A stretch of DNA of 64,000 nucleotides, taken from the NCBI GenBank assembly GCA_009823505.1, contig VZQC01013833.1, forward strand, positions 711,587 through 775,586, read 5' to 3'. Made by a program: the position numbers and the translations under genes. Below, one piece after another: positions 1 to 12,539 of this stretch. This DNA comes from Rhizomys pruinosus. Lineage: Eukaryota; Chordata; Mammalia; Rodentia; Spalacidae. The notes under the pieces are model-generated. The model ran no database searches. It was not told the DNA's origin and was given only the letters and a program-made list of their open reading frames with translations. Numbering within the stretch: the stretch's first letter is position 1; each line of letters starts with the position of its first letter.

Positions 1-2018
1 AGGGCACAATGGAGCAGTGTGTTGACACCATGGAGCACTGTGATGGCACAATGCAGCAGTGTGATGGCAAAATGTAGCAGTATGATGACACAATGGAGCA
101 GTGTGATGACACAAGGGTACAGTGTGATGACCAATGGAGCAGCGTGATCACATGATGAATCAGGTTCAGGGCACAATGGAGCAGTGTGATTACACAATGG
201 AGCACTGTGATGGCACAATGGAGCAGTGTGATGGCAAAATATAGCAGGATGATGACACAATGGAGCAATATGATGACACAAGGGTGCAGTGTGATGACAC
301 AATGGAGCAGCGTGATGGCACAATGGAACAGTGTCAGGGCACAATGGAGCAGTGGGATGACACAGTGGTGCAGTGTGATGGCACAATGTAGCAGTGTGTT
401 GGCACAATGGAGCAGTGTGATGACACAATGGAGCAGGGTGATGGCACAATGGAACATTGTGATGAAACAATGGAGCATTGAGATGACACAATGTAGCACT
501 GTGATGGCGAAATGGAGCAGTGTGTTGACACAATTGAGCAGTGTGATTGCACAATGGTGCAATGTGTTCACAAAATGGAGCAGTGGGACGGCATATTGGA
601 GCAGTGTGAGGGAAAAATGAAGCAGTGAGTGAACAATGTTTCAGCGTTACAACACAGTGGAGCAGTGTGATGGCACAACGGAGCAGTGTGAGGACACAAT
701 CAAGCACTGTGAGAACACAATCGAGCAGTGTGATGACACAATGAGGCTGTGTGAGGGCACAATGGAACAGTGTAAAGATTCAATTGAGCAATGTGATGGC
801 ACAATGGACCATTGTGGTGAAACCATGTAGCAGTGTGATGACACAATGGAGGAGTGTGATGACACAATATAACAGTGTGATGAAAGAGGGAGCAGTGAGA
901 TGACACAATGGAGCAGTGTGATCACACAATGGAGCAATATGTTGGCACAATGGAGCAGTGTGTTGGCACAATGGAGCAGTGTGGTGACAGAATGGAACAG
1001 TGTGATGGCACAATGGAGCAGTGTGTTGGCAAATTGGATCAGTGTGTTGACACAATGGAGTAGTGTGATGGCAAAATGGAGCATAGTGTCAGCAAAATAT
1101 AGCAGTGTGATGACATATAGGAGCAGCGTGATGACACAAAGTAGCAGCATGAGGACACAATGGAACAGCGTGATGGCACATTAGAGCAGTGTGATGACAC
1201 AATGGAGCACTGTGAGGTCACAATGGAGCAGTGTGAGGGCACAATGGAGCACTGTGATGACAAAATGGAGCAGCGTTATGACACAATGCAGCAGTGTGAT
1301 ATCAAGATGGAGCAATGTGAGGGCAAAATGGAGCAGTGTGAGGGCACAATGGAGCAGTTTGAGGGCACAAAGCACCAGTGTGAGGATAGAGTGGGGCAGT
1401 GTTATGACACAATGGAGCATTGTTATGGCACAATGGAGCATTATGATGACACAATGGAGCATTGTGATTACACAATGGAGCAGTGTGATGACAAAACTGA
1501 GCACAGTGAGAGCAAAATGGAGCAATGTGATGAAGACAATGGAGCAGTGTGAGTGAAAAATGGAGCAGTGTGATGGCACAAATTAGCAGCGTGAGGACAA
1601 AATGGAACAGTGTGAGGGCACAAAGGAGAGGTGTGATGACACAATGGAGCACTGTGATGACACAATGGAGCACCGCTTTGACACAACACAGCAGTGTGAT
1701 ATCATGATGGAGCAATGTGAGGGCACAATGCAGCAGCGTTTGGTCACAATGGAGCAGTGTGAGGGCACAATGGAGCAGTTTGAGGGCAGAAAGCACCAGT
1801 GTGAGGATAGAGTGGGGCAGTGTTATGACACAATGGAGCATTGTGATGGCATAATGGAGCATTGTGATGGCACAATGGAGCAGTGTGTTGGCACAATGGA
1901 GCAGTGTGATGACACAATGGAGCTGTGTGATGGCACAATGGAGCATTGCGAAGAAACAATGGAGCAGTTTTATGGCACAATGGAGCAGTTTGATGGCACA
2001 ATGGAACATGTTGATGAC
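1..2018 (+). repeat. 21-bp satellite array, F orientation, left block
   Basis: This is a tandem array of a 21-bp unit whose consensus is ACAATGGAGCAGTGTGAT plus a variable last triplet (GAC, GGC, or GAGGGC-type variants). Units differ from the consensus at roughly one to four positions, so the array is moderately diverged but holds its phase. It runs off the left edge of the window. An internal duplication with offset 421 bp (20 units plus one base) is visible: the marker AGCACCAGTGTGAGGATAG occurs at 1371 and again at 1792. Open frames here (for example 186-620 and 1160-1552) come from the repeat period and show no domain, signal peptide or gene context. The block ends at a lone N. No function is known to me for this repeat. 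Confidence 0.95.
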
Positions 2019-2019
2019 N
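2019..2019. other. Single-N assembly join
   Basis: A lone N separates the 21-bp array from MaLR-type sequence. The left junction of the LTR element is therefore not resolved, and the adjacency of 1-2018 to 2020 onward is not proven. Confidence 0.9.
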
Positions 2020-2582
2020 GCAGCAGGGGTGTCCCTGCATAAAGTAGGCCCTGAAAGGCCACTGCATGAAGCTGTGAATGTGAAGCCTGGTTGGCAGCGG
2101 AGACCCAAAGAAGACATTCGAGATGCCAGACCTGTGAGATATTTGCCAAGGAGAGCTGCATACAGGGAGTGGTACTAGCCTAAGAAAGGGATGTATGTTG
2201 CAAGCAAAGCTGGAAGAGCTGATCCATCTAGCCCTTTTGAAGTCAAGTCCCAGAAGTTGCATGTGGAGCTACAGGACTTCGCGTTTGCCCTGCTGGTTTT
2301 TGGTCTTGTTTTGGTCCAGTATTTCCTCACTATGCCTCTATTCCTCCCTTTTGGAATGGGAATGTGTATTCAGTTCCACTATACATTGGGAGTAGGTAAT
2401 TTGTCTTTTGATTTTACAGGAGCTTACAGTTTAAGAGATTGGCCTGAGTCTCAGAAGAGACTTTGGACTGTAGACATTTGAATGGCATTGAAACTGGCAA
2501 AGACAATGGGGACTTTTAAGGTTGGACTAAATGCATTTTGCATTTTATATGGTCAGGAGCCTATGGAGGCCAGGGAGTGGAA
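2020..2582 (+). mobile_element. MaLR-type (ERVL-MaLR) internal region, 3' part
   Basis: About 560 bp of non-satellite sequence lie directly upstream of a TG...CA LTR. The last 100 bp (GGACTAAATGCATTTTGCAT, then the GGTCAGGAGCC and GGCCAGGGAGTGGAA segments) match my memory of the 3' internal end of MLT/MaLR retrotransposons. GGCCAGGGAGTGGAA at about 2568-2582 is in the place of the polypurine tract. The only sizeable open frame (2191-2481, 96 codons) has no recognisable domain, as expected for MaLR internal sequence, which does not encode a complete set of retroviral proteins. The 5' LTR is absent; it is either beyond the N at 2019 or lost. The family assignment comes from sequence memory without a library search, so the subfamily (ORR1, MT or MLT-like) is left open. 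Confidence 0.7.
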
Positions 2583-2938
2583 TGTGGTGATTTGGATGAG
2601 TGTCCCCCATAGGCTCTAGTTATTCAGACATTTGTCTCCAGTTGGTGGCGCTGTGTATAGAGGTCTTGGAGGGTGTGGGCGTGCTAGAGGAAGTGCGTTG
2701 TTGGGGGCAGGCTTAGTGAGTTTTAACAAGCCTCGTGGTCTCCAGTCCGTTCTCTGCTTCCTGTGCTCTTTGTGAGATGTGACCCTTGGTTTGCTGCTCC
2801 ATATCCAGCCGCAACGCCTCCCACGACAATGGACGCTAATTCCCTGGAACCACCAATCGTAAGCACAAATAAACTCTTCCATTTATAAGTTCTTTGGTCA
2901 TGGTGTTTTATCAAAGCAACAGAAAAGAGACTAATACA
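2583..2938 (+). mobile_element. MaLR-type 3' LTR
   Basis: The segment begins TGTGGTGATTTGGATGAG and ends AGACTAATACA, the TG...CA ends and the GACTAATACA terminus typical of MaLR LTRs (the primate THE1 LTR ends in nearly the same way). Its 356 bp length fits the family. An AATAAA polyadenylation signal lies at 2868-2873, followed by the TATAAGTT...GGTCATGGTGTTTTATCA segment common in rodent LTRs of this kind. Satellite units resume at 2939 with CAGTGTGATGGC and no intervening gap. Because the left end of the element is lost at the N, no target-site duplication can be tested. Confidence 0.75.
2868..2873 (+). promoter_or_regulatory. LTR polyadenylation signal AATAAA
   Basis: A canonical hexamer about 65 bp before the end of the LTR, in the expected R-region position. 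It is the only conventional expression signal I can support in the non-repeat part of the window. Confidence 0.6.
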
Positions 2939-3736
2939 AGCAGTGTGATGGCAAAATGTAGCAGTATGATGACACAATGGAGCAGTGTGATGGTACAAAG
3001 GTGCAGTGTGATGACACTATGGAGCTGTGTGATGGCACAATGGAACAGGGTCAGGGCACAATGGAACAGTGTGATGACATAGTGGAGCTGTGTGATGGCA
3101 AAATGGAGCAGTATGTTTGCACAATGGAGCAGTGTGATGACTCAATGGAGCAGGGTGATGGCACAATGGAATATTGTGTTGAAACAATGGAACAATGAGA
3201 AGACACAATGGAGAATTGTGATGGCACAATGAAGCAGTATAGTGACACAATGGAGCAGTGTGATGGCACAAGGGTGCAGTGTGATGACAAAATTGAGCAG
3301 TGTGATGACACAATGGAGCAGGGTGATTGCACAATGGAGCAGTGTGATGACACAATGAAGCAAGGTCAGGGCACAATGGAGCAGTGCAATGACACAGTGG
3401 AGCAGTGTGATGGCACAATGGAACAGTGTGTTGGCACAATGGAGCAGTGTGATGACACAATGGAGCAGGGTGATGGCACAAGGGAACATTGTGATGAAAC
3501 GATGGAGCTATGAGATGACAAAATGGAGCAGTGTGATGGCACAATGGAGAAGTGTGATGACACAGATGAGCAGGGTGATTGCACAATGGTGCAATGTGTT
3601 GACACAATGGAGCAATGTGATGGCATATTGGATCAGTGTGAGGGAAATTGGAGCAGTGAGTGGACAAAGTAGCAGCGTGAAGACACAATGGAGCAGTGTG
3701 ATGGCACAATGGAGCAGGGTCAGGGCACAATGGAGC
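2939..3736 (+). repeat. 21-bp satellite array, F orientation
   Basis: The same 21-bp family continues after the LTR. Variant order here (for example the run around 3389-3660) resembles the order in the block before the LTR (about 186-620), including a unit reading as NIVMK in one frame and a following WSxEM unit. The two sides are therefore paralogous or once contiguous. Divergence is similar to the left block. It ends at a lone N, where the strand flips. Confidence 0.93.
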
Positions 3737-3737
3737 N
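3737..3737. other. Single-N join with strand flip F to R
   Basis: Units read ACAATGGAGC immediately before the N and switch to CACTGCTC-type units immediately after it. An artificial contig join in the wrong orientation is the simplest explanation; a true inversion at the same spot is possible. Confidence 0.85.
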
Positions 3738-6700
3738 GCTCTAACACTGCTCTTTTGTGTCCTCACCCTTCTCCATTGTGACATCACACTGCTCCATTGT
3801 GCCATCACACTACTCCATTTTGTCATCAAACTGCTCCATTGTGCCCTAAACCTGATCTATTGTGTACTCACCCTGCGCCATTGTGTCATCACACTGCTCT
3901 ATTCTGATCTCACACTGCCCATTTTGCCATCACACGGCTCCATTGTGCCAGCACACTGCTCCATTGGGCCAACCCAAAGTTCGATTATGCACTCCCACTG
4001 CTCCATTGTGTCATCAAACAACTCCATTGTGCCATCATACTCCTCCATTGTGTCATCAACTGCTCCACTGCATCATAACCCTGCTCCATTGTGTCATCAC
4101 ACTACTCCATTCTGCCCTCACACTGCTCCATTTTGCCATCACACTGCTAAACTGCCCTCACACTGCTCCATTGTGCCATCACACAGCTCCATTGTGCCAT
4201 CACACTGCTTTGTTGTGTCATCAAACAGCTTCATTGTGTCATCACACTGCTCCATTGGGTCATCACACTGTTCCATTGTGCCATCACACTGCTCCACTGC
4301 ATCATAACCCTGCTCCATTGTGTCCTCACACTGTTGCATTCTGCCCTCACACTGCTCCATTGTGCCCTCATGCTGCTCGATTTTGCCATCACTCTGCTCC
4401 ATTGTGCTCGCACAGTGCTCCATTTTGCTCTCACACTGCTCCTTTTGGACCTCACAGTGATCCATTGTGTCATCACAGTGCTCCATTGTGTCATCACACT
4501 GCTCCATTTTGACCTCCGCATGCTCCATTTTGCCCACGCGATGCTCCATTGTGCCATCACACTGCTCGATTGTGTCTTTACTCTGCTCCATTGTGCCATC
4601 AATCTGTTCCATTGTGCCCTCACAGCCCTCTATTGTGCCCTCACACTGCTCCATTGTGTCATCACACTGCTCGATTGTGCCATCACACTGCTCAATTTTG
4701 TCGTCTCAGTGCTCTATTTTGCCTTCACACTGCTCCATTGTGCCTTCACCGTGCTCTATTGTGCTATCACACACCTCAATTGTGTGATCACACTGCTCCA
4801 TTGTGCCCTCATGCTGCTTCATTTTGTCTGCACACTGATCCATTGTGCTATGACACTGCTCCGTTCTGCCATCACACTGCTGAATTGTGCCATGACACTG
4901 CTCCATTGTGCCCTCACACTGCTCCATTTTGTCATCACTCTGCTCCTTTGTGCCATCATACTGCTCCATTGCATCATCTCACTTCTCTATTGTCCCCTCA
5001 CACTGATCCATTGTAACCATACACTGATCCATTGTGACATCACACTGCTCCTTTGTGTCATCACACTTCTCCCTTGTGCCATCACACAGCTCCATTCTGC
5101 CCTCACACAGATCCATTGTGTCATCACACAGCTCCATTTTGCCATCTCTCTGCTCCATTTTGACATCACACTGCTCCATTACATTATCACATTGCTCCAT
5201 TGTGTCATCACACTGCTCCACTGTGCCTTCACACTGCTCCATTGTGCCATCACAATATTCCATTATGCCCTCGCTTTGCTCCTTTGTTCCTTCACAGTGC
5301 TCCATTGTGACATCACAATGCTCCATTGTGTCACCACACTACTCCATAGTGTCATCACACTGCTCCATTGTGCCTTCCCACTGTTCCATTGTGACATCAC
5401 ACTGCTCCATTTTGTCATCACCCTGCTCCATTGTGCCATTACATTGCTCCATTCCATCATCACACTGCTCCATTGTGTCATCACACTGCTCCATTCTGCC
5501 CTCACACTGCTCCATTGTGCCCACATGCTGCTCCATTGTGCCCTCACGTTGCTCCATTTTCCCATCACTCACCTCCATTTTGCCCACACTCTGCTCCAAT
5601 GTGCCCTAACTAACCTCATTGTTCCCTCACAGTGCTCCATTGTGACATCACACTGCTCCATTGTGTCATCACACTGCACCACTGTGCCGCCACACTCCTC
5701 CATTGTGTCATCACACTTCTCAATTGTGTCATCATAGTGCTCCATTGTGCCCTCATTCTGCTCCATTGTGCCATCCCACAGGTCTATTGTACCCTCACAC
5801 TGCTCAATTGTGTCATCACACTGCTCCATTGTGCCATCAAACTGCTCAATTTTGTCATCACACTGCTCCATTGTGCCATCACACTGATCCATTGCATCAT
5901 CACCCTGCTCCATTGTGTCATCACACTGCTCCATTATGCCCTCACACTGCTCCATTGTGCCCACACACTGCTCCACTGTGCCATCATACTGCTCCATCGT
6001 TTCATCACTCTGCTCCATTATGTAATAACACTACTCTATTGTGCCCTCATAAAGCACTTTGTGCACTCACACTGCTCCATTGTGACGTCACACTGTTCCA
6101 TTGCATCATCACAGTGTTCCACTTTATCATCACACTGCTCCTTTGTTCCCTCACACTGCTCCTTTGTGTCATCTCACTGCTCCATTGTGCAATCTCACAG
6201 CTCCATTGTGTCATCAATCAGCTCCATTCTGCCATCACACTGCTCCATTGCTTCACCACACTGCTCCATTGTGTCACCACTCTGCTCCATTCTGCCCTCA
6301 CACAGCTCCATTGTGCCCAAATGCTGCTCCATTGTGCCATCACACTGAACCACTGTGCCCTCACTCTGCTCCATTGTGTACGCTCACTGCTCCATTGTAC
6401 CCTCACATTGTTCCTTTGTATCATCACACTGCTCCATTGTGTCACCACACTGCTCCATTGTGATCACACACTGCTCCATTGTGTACTTTCACTGCTCCAT
6501 TGTGCCCTCACCATGCTCCATTGTGTCATCACACAGTTCAATTGTACCATCACACTACTCCATTGTGTCATCACAATGCTCCATTGTGCACTCACACTGA
6601 TACATTTTGCTCTCACAGTCCTCTATTGTGCCTTACACTGCTCCATCGTGTCAATACATTGGTCCATTGTGCCACCACACTGCTCCATTGTGTCCTCACT

Positions 6701-8957
6701 GTCCTCTACTTTGCCCACTCACAGCTCCATTGTGCCCTCACCGTGCTCTATTGTGCCTTATCACTACTTCATTTTGTCATCACACTGCTCTATTGTGTCA
6801 TCACACTGCTCCATTGTGCCCTCATTCTCCTCCATTGTGCCCTCATGCTACTCCATTTTGTCTTCCAACTGTGCCATTGTGCCAACACACTGCTCCATTG
6901 TGCCCTCACTCTGCTCCATTGTGTCATCACACTGCTCCATTGTGCCAGCACATTCCTCCAATGTGCCCGCCCTCTGCTCCATTGTGCCATCACACTGCTG
7001 CATTGTTTCATCACACTGCTCCAATATGCCGGCACATTCCTCCAATGTGCCCTCACTCTGCTCCATTGTGCCCTCACACAGTTCCATTGTGTCATTACAT
7101 TGCTCAATTGTCTCATCACAGTGCTCCATTTTGCCCTCCTTCTGCTCCATTGTGCCATCCCACAGCTCCATTGTGCTCTCACACTGCTCAATCGTGTCAA
7201 CAAACAGCTAATTTGTGCGATCATGCTGCTCCATTGTGCCATCACACTGCTCCAATTTGTCATCATACTGCTCCATTGTGCAATCATACTGATCCCACTA
7301 CATCATCACCCTGCTCCATTGTGTCATCACAGTGCTCTATTCTGCCCTCACACTGTTATATTGTGCCCTCATGCTGCTCCATTTTCCCATCACACAGCTC
7401 CGTTGTGCCCACACACTGCTCCATTGTGCCCTCACTTTGCTCATTTGTGCCCTCACAGTGCTCAATAGTGACATCACACTGCTCCATTGTGTCATCACAC
7501 TGCTCCATTGTGTCAACACACTGCTCAATTGTGCTGTCACTTTCCTCCATTGTGCAATCACGTTGCTCCATTTTGCCCTCACACTGCTCCACTATGTCAT
7601 CATACAGCTCCATGTGTCATCATACAGCTCCATTGTGCCATCACACTGCTCCATTGTGCCCTCACACTGCTCATTTGTGTCATCACACAGCTCCATTGTG
7701 CCATCACACTGCTATATGGTGTCATCACACTGCTTCATTGTACCCTCACATGGTTCAATTGTGCCATCACATTGCTCCATATTGTCCCAAATTTGGTGCA
7801 TTGTTCCCTCACACTACTCCATTGTGCCCTCAATCTGCTCCATTGTGCAATCACACTGCTCCTTTGTGTCAACACTCTGCACCATTGTGCCCTTACACTG
7901 CTCCATTGTGCCCTCCTGCTGCTATATTTAGCAATCACACTGCTCCACTGTGTCAAAACGATGCTCAGTTGTGTCATTACACTGCTCGACTGTGTCATCA
8001 CACTGCTCCATTGTGCCCTCGTACTGGTCCATTGTGCCATCACATAGCTCCATTGTGCCCACAAACTGCTCCATTGTGTCATCACACAGCTCCATTGTGC
8101 CATCGCACTGCTCCATTGTGACATCACAGTGCTCCATTTTGCCCTCACTCTGCTCCTTTGTGCCATCACACTGCTCCATTACATCATCACCCTGCTCCAT
8201 TGTGTCATCACACTGCTCAATTCTGCCCTAACACTGCTTTTTTGTGCCCTCACTCTACTCCATTGTGCCATCACACTGCTCCATTGTGCCCTCCTGCTGC
8301 TATATTTAGCAATCACACTGCTCCACTGTGTCAAAACGATGCTCAGTTGTGTCATTACACTGCTCGACTGTGTCATCACACTGCTCCATTGTGCCCTCGT
8401 ACTGGTCCATTGTGCCATCACATAGCTCCATTGTGCCCACAAACTGCTCCATTGTGTCATCACACAGCTCCATTGTGCCATCGCACTGCTCCATTGTGAC
8501 ATCACAGTGCTCCATTTTGCCCTCACTCTGCTCCTTTGTGCCATCACACTGCTCCATTACATCATCACCCTGCTCCATTGTGTCATCACACTGCTCAATT
8601 CTGCCCTAACACTGCTTTTTTGTGCCCTCACTCTACTCCATTGTGCCATCACACTGCTCCATTGTGCCCTCCTGCTGCTATATTTAGCAATCACACTGCT
8701 CCACTGTGTCAAAACGATGCTCAGTTGTGTCATTACACTGCTCGACTGTGTCATCACACTGCTCCATTGTGCCCTCGTACTGGTCCATTGTGCCATCACA
8801 TAGCTCCATTGTGCCCACAAACTGCTCCATTGTGTCATCACACAGCTCCATTGTGCCATCGCACTGCTCCATTGTGACATCACAGTGCTCCATTTTGCCC
8901 TCACTCTGCTCCTTTGTGCCATCACACTGCTCCATTACATCATCACCCTGCTCCATT
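3738..8957 (-). repeat. 21-bp satellite array, R orientation
   Basis: Reverse-complement units (ATCACACTGCTCCATTGT plus GTC, GCC or GCCCT-type triplets) fill this block. Most sequence stays in 21-bp phase for kilobases, which gives very long open frames in several frames (such as 4334-5737 and 5661-7211) with purely repetitive peptides (LLHCVIT, SSHCSIV, CHHTAPL). Many units carry CCCTCA instead of GTCATCA, a subfamily that is more frequent here than in the 20-30 kb part. The block ends with nearly three identical 378-bp units up against an N. Confidence 0.95.
7895..8957 (-). repeat. 378-bp higher-order repeat, 2.8 identical copies
   Basis: The marker TATATTTAGCAATCACAC occurs at 7923, 8301 and 8679, exactly 378 bp (18 units) apart. 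Copy 1 is 7895-8272, copy 2 is 8273-8650, and copy 3 is 8651-8957, cut short by the N at 8958. I saw no base difference between copies in the stretches I compared, and their conceptual translations are identical. Neighbouring satellite units differ from one another at several positions per unit, so identity over 378 bp means very recent tandem duplication or an assembly repeat artefact. Confidence 0.9.
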
Positions 8958-8958
8958 N
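8958..8958. other. Single-N join with strand flip R to F
   Basis: CTGCTCCATT before the N is followed directly by AGCAGTGTGTTGG after it. The flip coincides with the truncated third copy of the 378-bp unit. Confidence 0.85.
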
Positions 8959-10820
8959 AGCAGTGTGTTGGAAAATGGAGCATCATGAGGGCACAAAGAA
9001 GCAGTGTGAGGACAGAAAGGAACAGTGTGATGGCACAATATAGCAGAGTGAGGACAAAATGAAGCAGTGTGATTACACAATAGAGCAAATTGATGACACA
9101 ATGGAGCACTGTGATGGAAAATGGAGCATTGTGAGGGCACAAAGAAGCAGTATGAGGACAGAAAGGAACAGTGTGATGGCACAATATAGCAGAGTGAGGA
9201 CACAATGGAGCAGTGTGAGGGAAAAATGCACCAGGGTGAGGTTACAGTTTAGCAGTGTGATGGCATAATTGAGCAGTGTGAGGGCACAATGGAGCAGTGT
9301 GATGACACAATTGAGAAGTGTGAGGATACAATGGAGCTGTGCGGATGGCACAATGGAGTAGAATGAGGGCAAAATGGTGCACTGTAATGACAATTGAGCA
9401 GTGTGATGACATAATGGAACTGTGTGAGGGCACAATGGATCAGTGTGAGTGCAAAATTGAGCAGTGTGATGACACAATGGAGCATCATGATGACACAATG
9501 CAGCAGTGTTATGGCACAATGGATCAGAGTGAGGGCAAAATGGATAAATGTGACGGCACAATGGAGCAGTGTGATGGCACAATGGAGCAGCATGAGGGCA
9601 CCATGACGCAGTGTGAAGGCAGAATGGAGCAGTGTGATGACACAATGGAGCAGTGTGATGCTGGAATGGAGCAGTGTGATGCTGTAATGGAGCAGTGTAA
9701 TGGCACAATGGAGCAGGGTGATGACACAAAGGAGCAGTGTGATGTCACAATGGAACTGTATGAGGGCACAAAGGAGCAGGGTGAGGGCAAAATGGAGCAG
9801 TGTCATGACACAATGGAGCAGGGTGAGGATGTAATGGAGCAGTGTGATGGCACAATGGAGCAGTGTGAGGGCAGAATGGATTTGTGTGATGGCACATTGG
9901 AGCACTGTGAGGGCACAATGGAACAGTGTGAGGGCAAAATGGAGCAGTGTGTGGGCACAACGGAGCAGTGTGATTACACAATAGAGCAACATGGTGACAA
10001 AATGGAGCAGTGTGAGGGCAAAATGGAGCAGTGGGTTGGCACAATGGAGCAGTGTGATTACAAAATGGAGCAGAGTGAAGGCACAATGGAGCAGGGTGAT
10101 GGCACAATGGAGCAGTGTGATGACAAAATGGAGCACCATGAGGGCACCATGGCACAGTGTGAGGGCAGAATGGAGCAGTGTGATGAATAAATGGAGCAGT
10201 GTGATGCTGGAATGGAGCAGTGTAATGGCACAATGGAGCAGGGTGATGACACAATGGAGCAGTGTGATGTCACAATGGAACAGTGTGAGGGCACAATGGA
10301 GCAGTGTGAGGGCATAATGGAGCAGTGTAATGACACAATGGAGCAGGGTGATGATGAAATGGAACAGTGTGATGGCACAATGGAGCAGTGTGATGACAAA
10401 ATGCAGCAGTGTGATGGCACAATGGATCTATGTGAGGGCAGAATGCATCTGTGTGATGGCACATTGGAGCACTGTGAGGGCACAATGGAGCAGTGTTTTG
10501 ACACAATTGAGCAGTATGATGACACAATGGAACTGTGTGAGGGCACAATGGAGCAGGGTGTGGGCACAATGGAGCAGTGTGATTACACAATAAAGCAACA
10601 TGATGACACAATGGAGCAGTGTGATGGAAAATGGAGCATCGTGAGGGCACAAAGAAGCAGTGTGAGGACAGAAAGGAACAGTGTGATGGCACAATATAGC
10701 AGAGTGAGGACACAATGGAGCAGTGTGAGGGAACAATGCACCAGGGTGAGGATACAATGGAGCAGTGTGATGGCACAATAGAGCAGTGTGAGGGCACAAT
10801 GGAGCAGTGTGATGACACAG
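8959..10820 (+). repeat. 21-bp satellite array, F orientation, with 26-29-unit duplication
   Basis: F-oriented units with internal long-period repetition. The marker CATGAGGGCACCATG is at 9591 and 10137 (offset 546, 26 units). GGCACATTGGAGCACTGTG is at about 9892 and 10459 (offset 567, 27 units). TGATTACACAATA is at 9971 and 10580 (offset 609, 29 units). The offset grows in whole-unit steps, so the copies have gained or lost complete 21-bp units since duplication. A phase-shifting variant with GATGGAAAATGGAGC appears at about 8969, 9114 and 10622, each time followed by AGGGCACAAAGAAGCAG. It bounds the duplicated material. Confidence 0.92.
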
Positions 10821-10821
10821 N
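10821..10821. other. Single-N join with strand flip F to R
   Basis: GATGACACAG before the N is followed by TCCATTGTTTTATC after it. The sequence just after the N is unusually diverged. Confidence 0.85.
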
Positions 10822-11079
10822 TCCATTGTTTTATCACCTTGCTCCATTGTGCCATTACAATGCTCCATTGTGCTTTGACCCTGCTCCATTGTGCCACTAC
10901 ACAATGCCTCCATTGTGCTTTCACACTGCCTTATTGTGCCGCACGCTGCACCATTGTGCTCTCACATTGGTCTATTTTGCCCTCAGTATGGTCTGTTGTG
11001 CCATTTCATTGGTCTATTGTACCCACACATTGCATCATTGTGTCACACAATGCTCCATTGTGTACATACAATTCTCCAT

Positions 11080-11190
11080 GTGTTTCCTATGACGATGTGT
11101 GACATACCAACTACATGTGCTCACATGTTAATTTTCAAGAAGCTCCATCTTATGACAGTGCCATTTGATCCTTTCTGTTCACCACTGCTC
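11080..11190. other. Non-repeat interruption in the array
   Basis: Around 110 bp do not resolve into 21-bp units, including TATGACGATGTGTGACATAC and TTAATTTTCAAGAAGCTCC. Units on the left side are among the most degenerate in the window. It may be decayed array or a short patch of flanking DNA. I do not recognise any mobile element in it. Confidence 0.6.
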
Positions 11191-12539
11191 CTTTTGTCAT
11201 CAACTTCTCCATTGTGTCATGACAGTGCTCCGTGTGTCATCACGCTGCTCCATTGTGTCATCCACTCTGCTCATTTTTGCCATCACACTGCTCACTTATG
11301 CATCCACAATCCTCCTTTCTGTCATTACAATGGGCCATTGTGCCAACACACTGCTCCATTTTGCGATCACTCTGCTCCATTTTGCCCTCACTGTGCTCAA
11401 TTGTGCCCTCACACTGCTCCATTGTGTCATCTCACTGCTCCATTGTTTCATCACAATTCTCCATTGTGCCATCACACTTCTACATTGTGCCATCACAGTG
11501 ATCCATTGTGCCATCACAATTCTCCATTGTGTCCTCACCATTTTGCATTGTGCCCTCACACTGCCTTATTGTGTCATCACACTGCTTCATTGTTCCCTCA
11601 CATTGCTCCATTGTGACCCCACAGTGCTAAATTTTGTCATCACACTGCTCCATTATGTCATCACGCTGCTCCATTATGTCATCACGCTGCTCCATTGCTC
11701 CCTCACATTGCTCCAATGTGACCTCACTGGGCTAAATTGTGCCATCTCACTGCTCCATTGTGTCATCACACTGATTCATTGTGCCATCACACTGCTCCAT
11801 TGTGTCATCACAATGCCCCAGTCTGTCTTCAGACAGGTCCATTGGGCCTTCAAACTGCCCAATTGTGCCCTCACATTGCTCCATTGTGTCATCAAACTGC
11901 TCCATTGTGTCATCACACTGCTCCTTTGTGTCATCACAATGCTCAATTGTGCCATCACACTTCTGCATTGTGTAATCACACTGTGCCATTGTGCCTTCAC
12001 ACTGATCCATTGTGCAATCACACGCCTCCATTGTGCCATCCCAGTGCTCCATTGTGCCCTAACCCTGCTCCTCTGTGTCAATATACTGCTCCATTGTTTC
12101 ATAACAATGCTTCATTTTTCCATCACATTGCTACATTGTGTCATCACACTTTTCCATTGTGTCACCCCAATGCTCCATTGTGCCATCCCATTGCTCCATT
12201 GTTTCATCACACCGCTCCCTTCTGTCATCACAATGCTCCATTATGCTATCACACTGCTCCATCTTGTCATCACACTGCTCTATTGTGTCATCACACTGCT
12301 CCAATTTGTCATCACGCTACTCCATTTTGTCAACACGTTGCTCCATTGTTCCCTCACATTGCTCCATTGTGACGTTACAGTGCTAAATTGTGTCATCACA
12401 CTGTTCCATTGTGTCATCACATTGCTCCATTGTGCGATCATACTCCTCCAATCTGCCCTCACAGTGATCAATTGTGACATCACACTGCTCCATGGTGTCC
12501 ACACCATGTTGCATTCTGCCCTCATTCTGCCTTATTGTG

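Noticed and set aside
2191..2481. 96-codon open frame inside the LTR element as a gene
   Set aside because: It lies in MaLR-like internal sequence, has no recognisable domain, and this class of element does not carry a full set of retroviral genes. Chance open frame.
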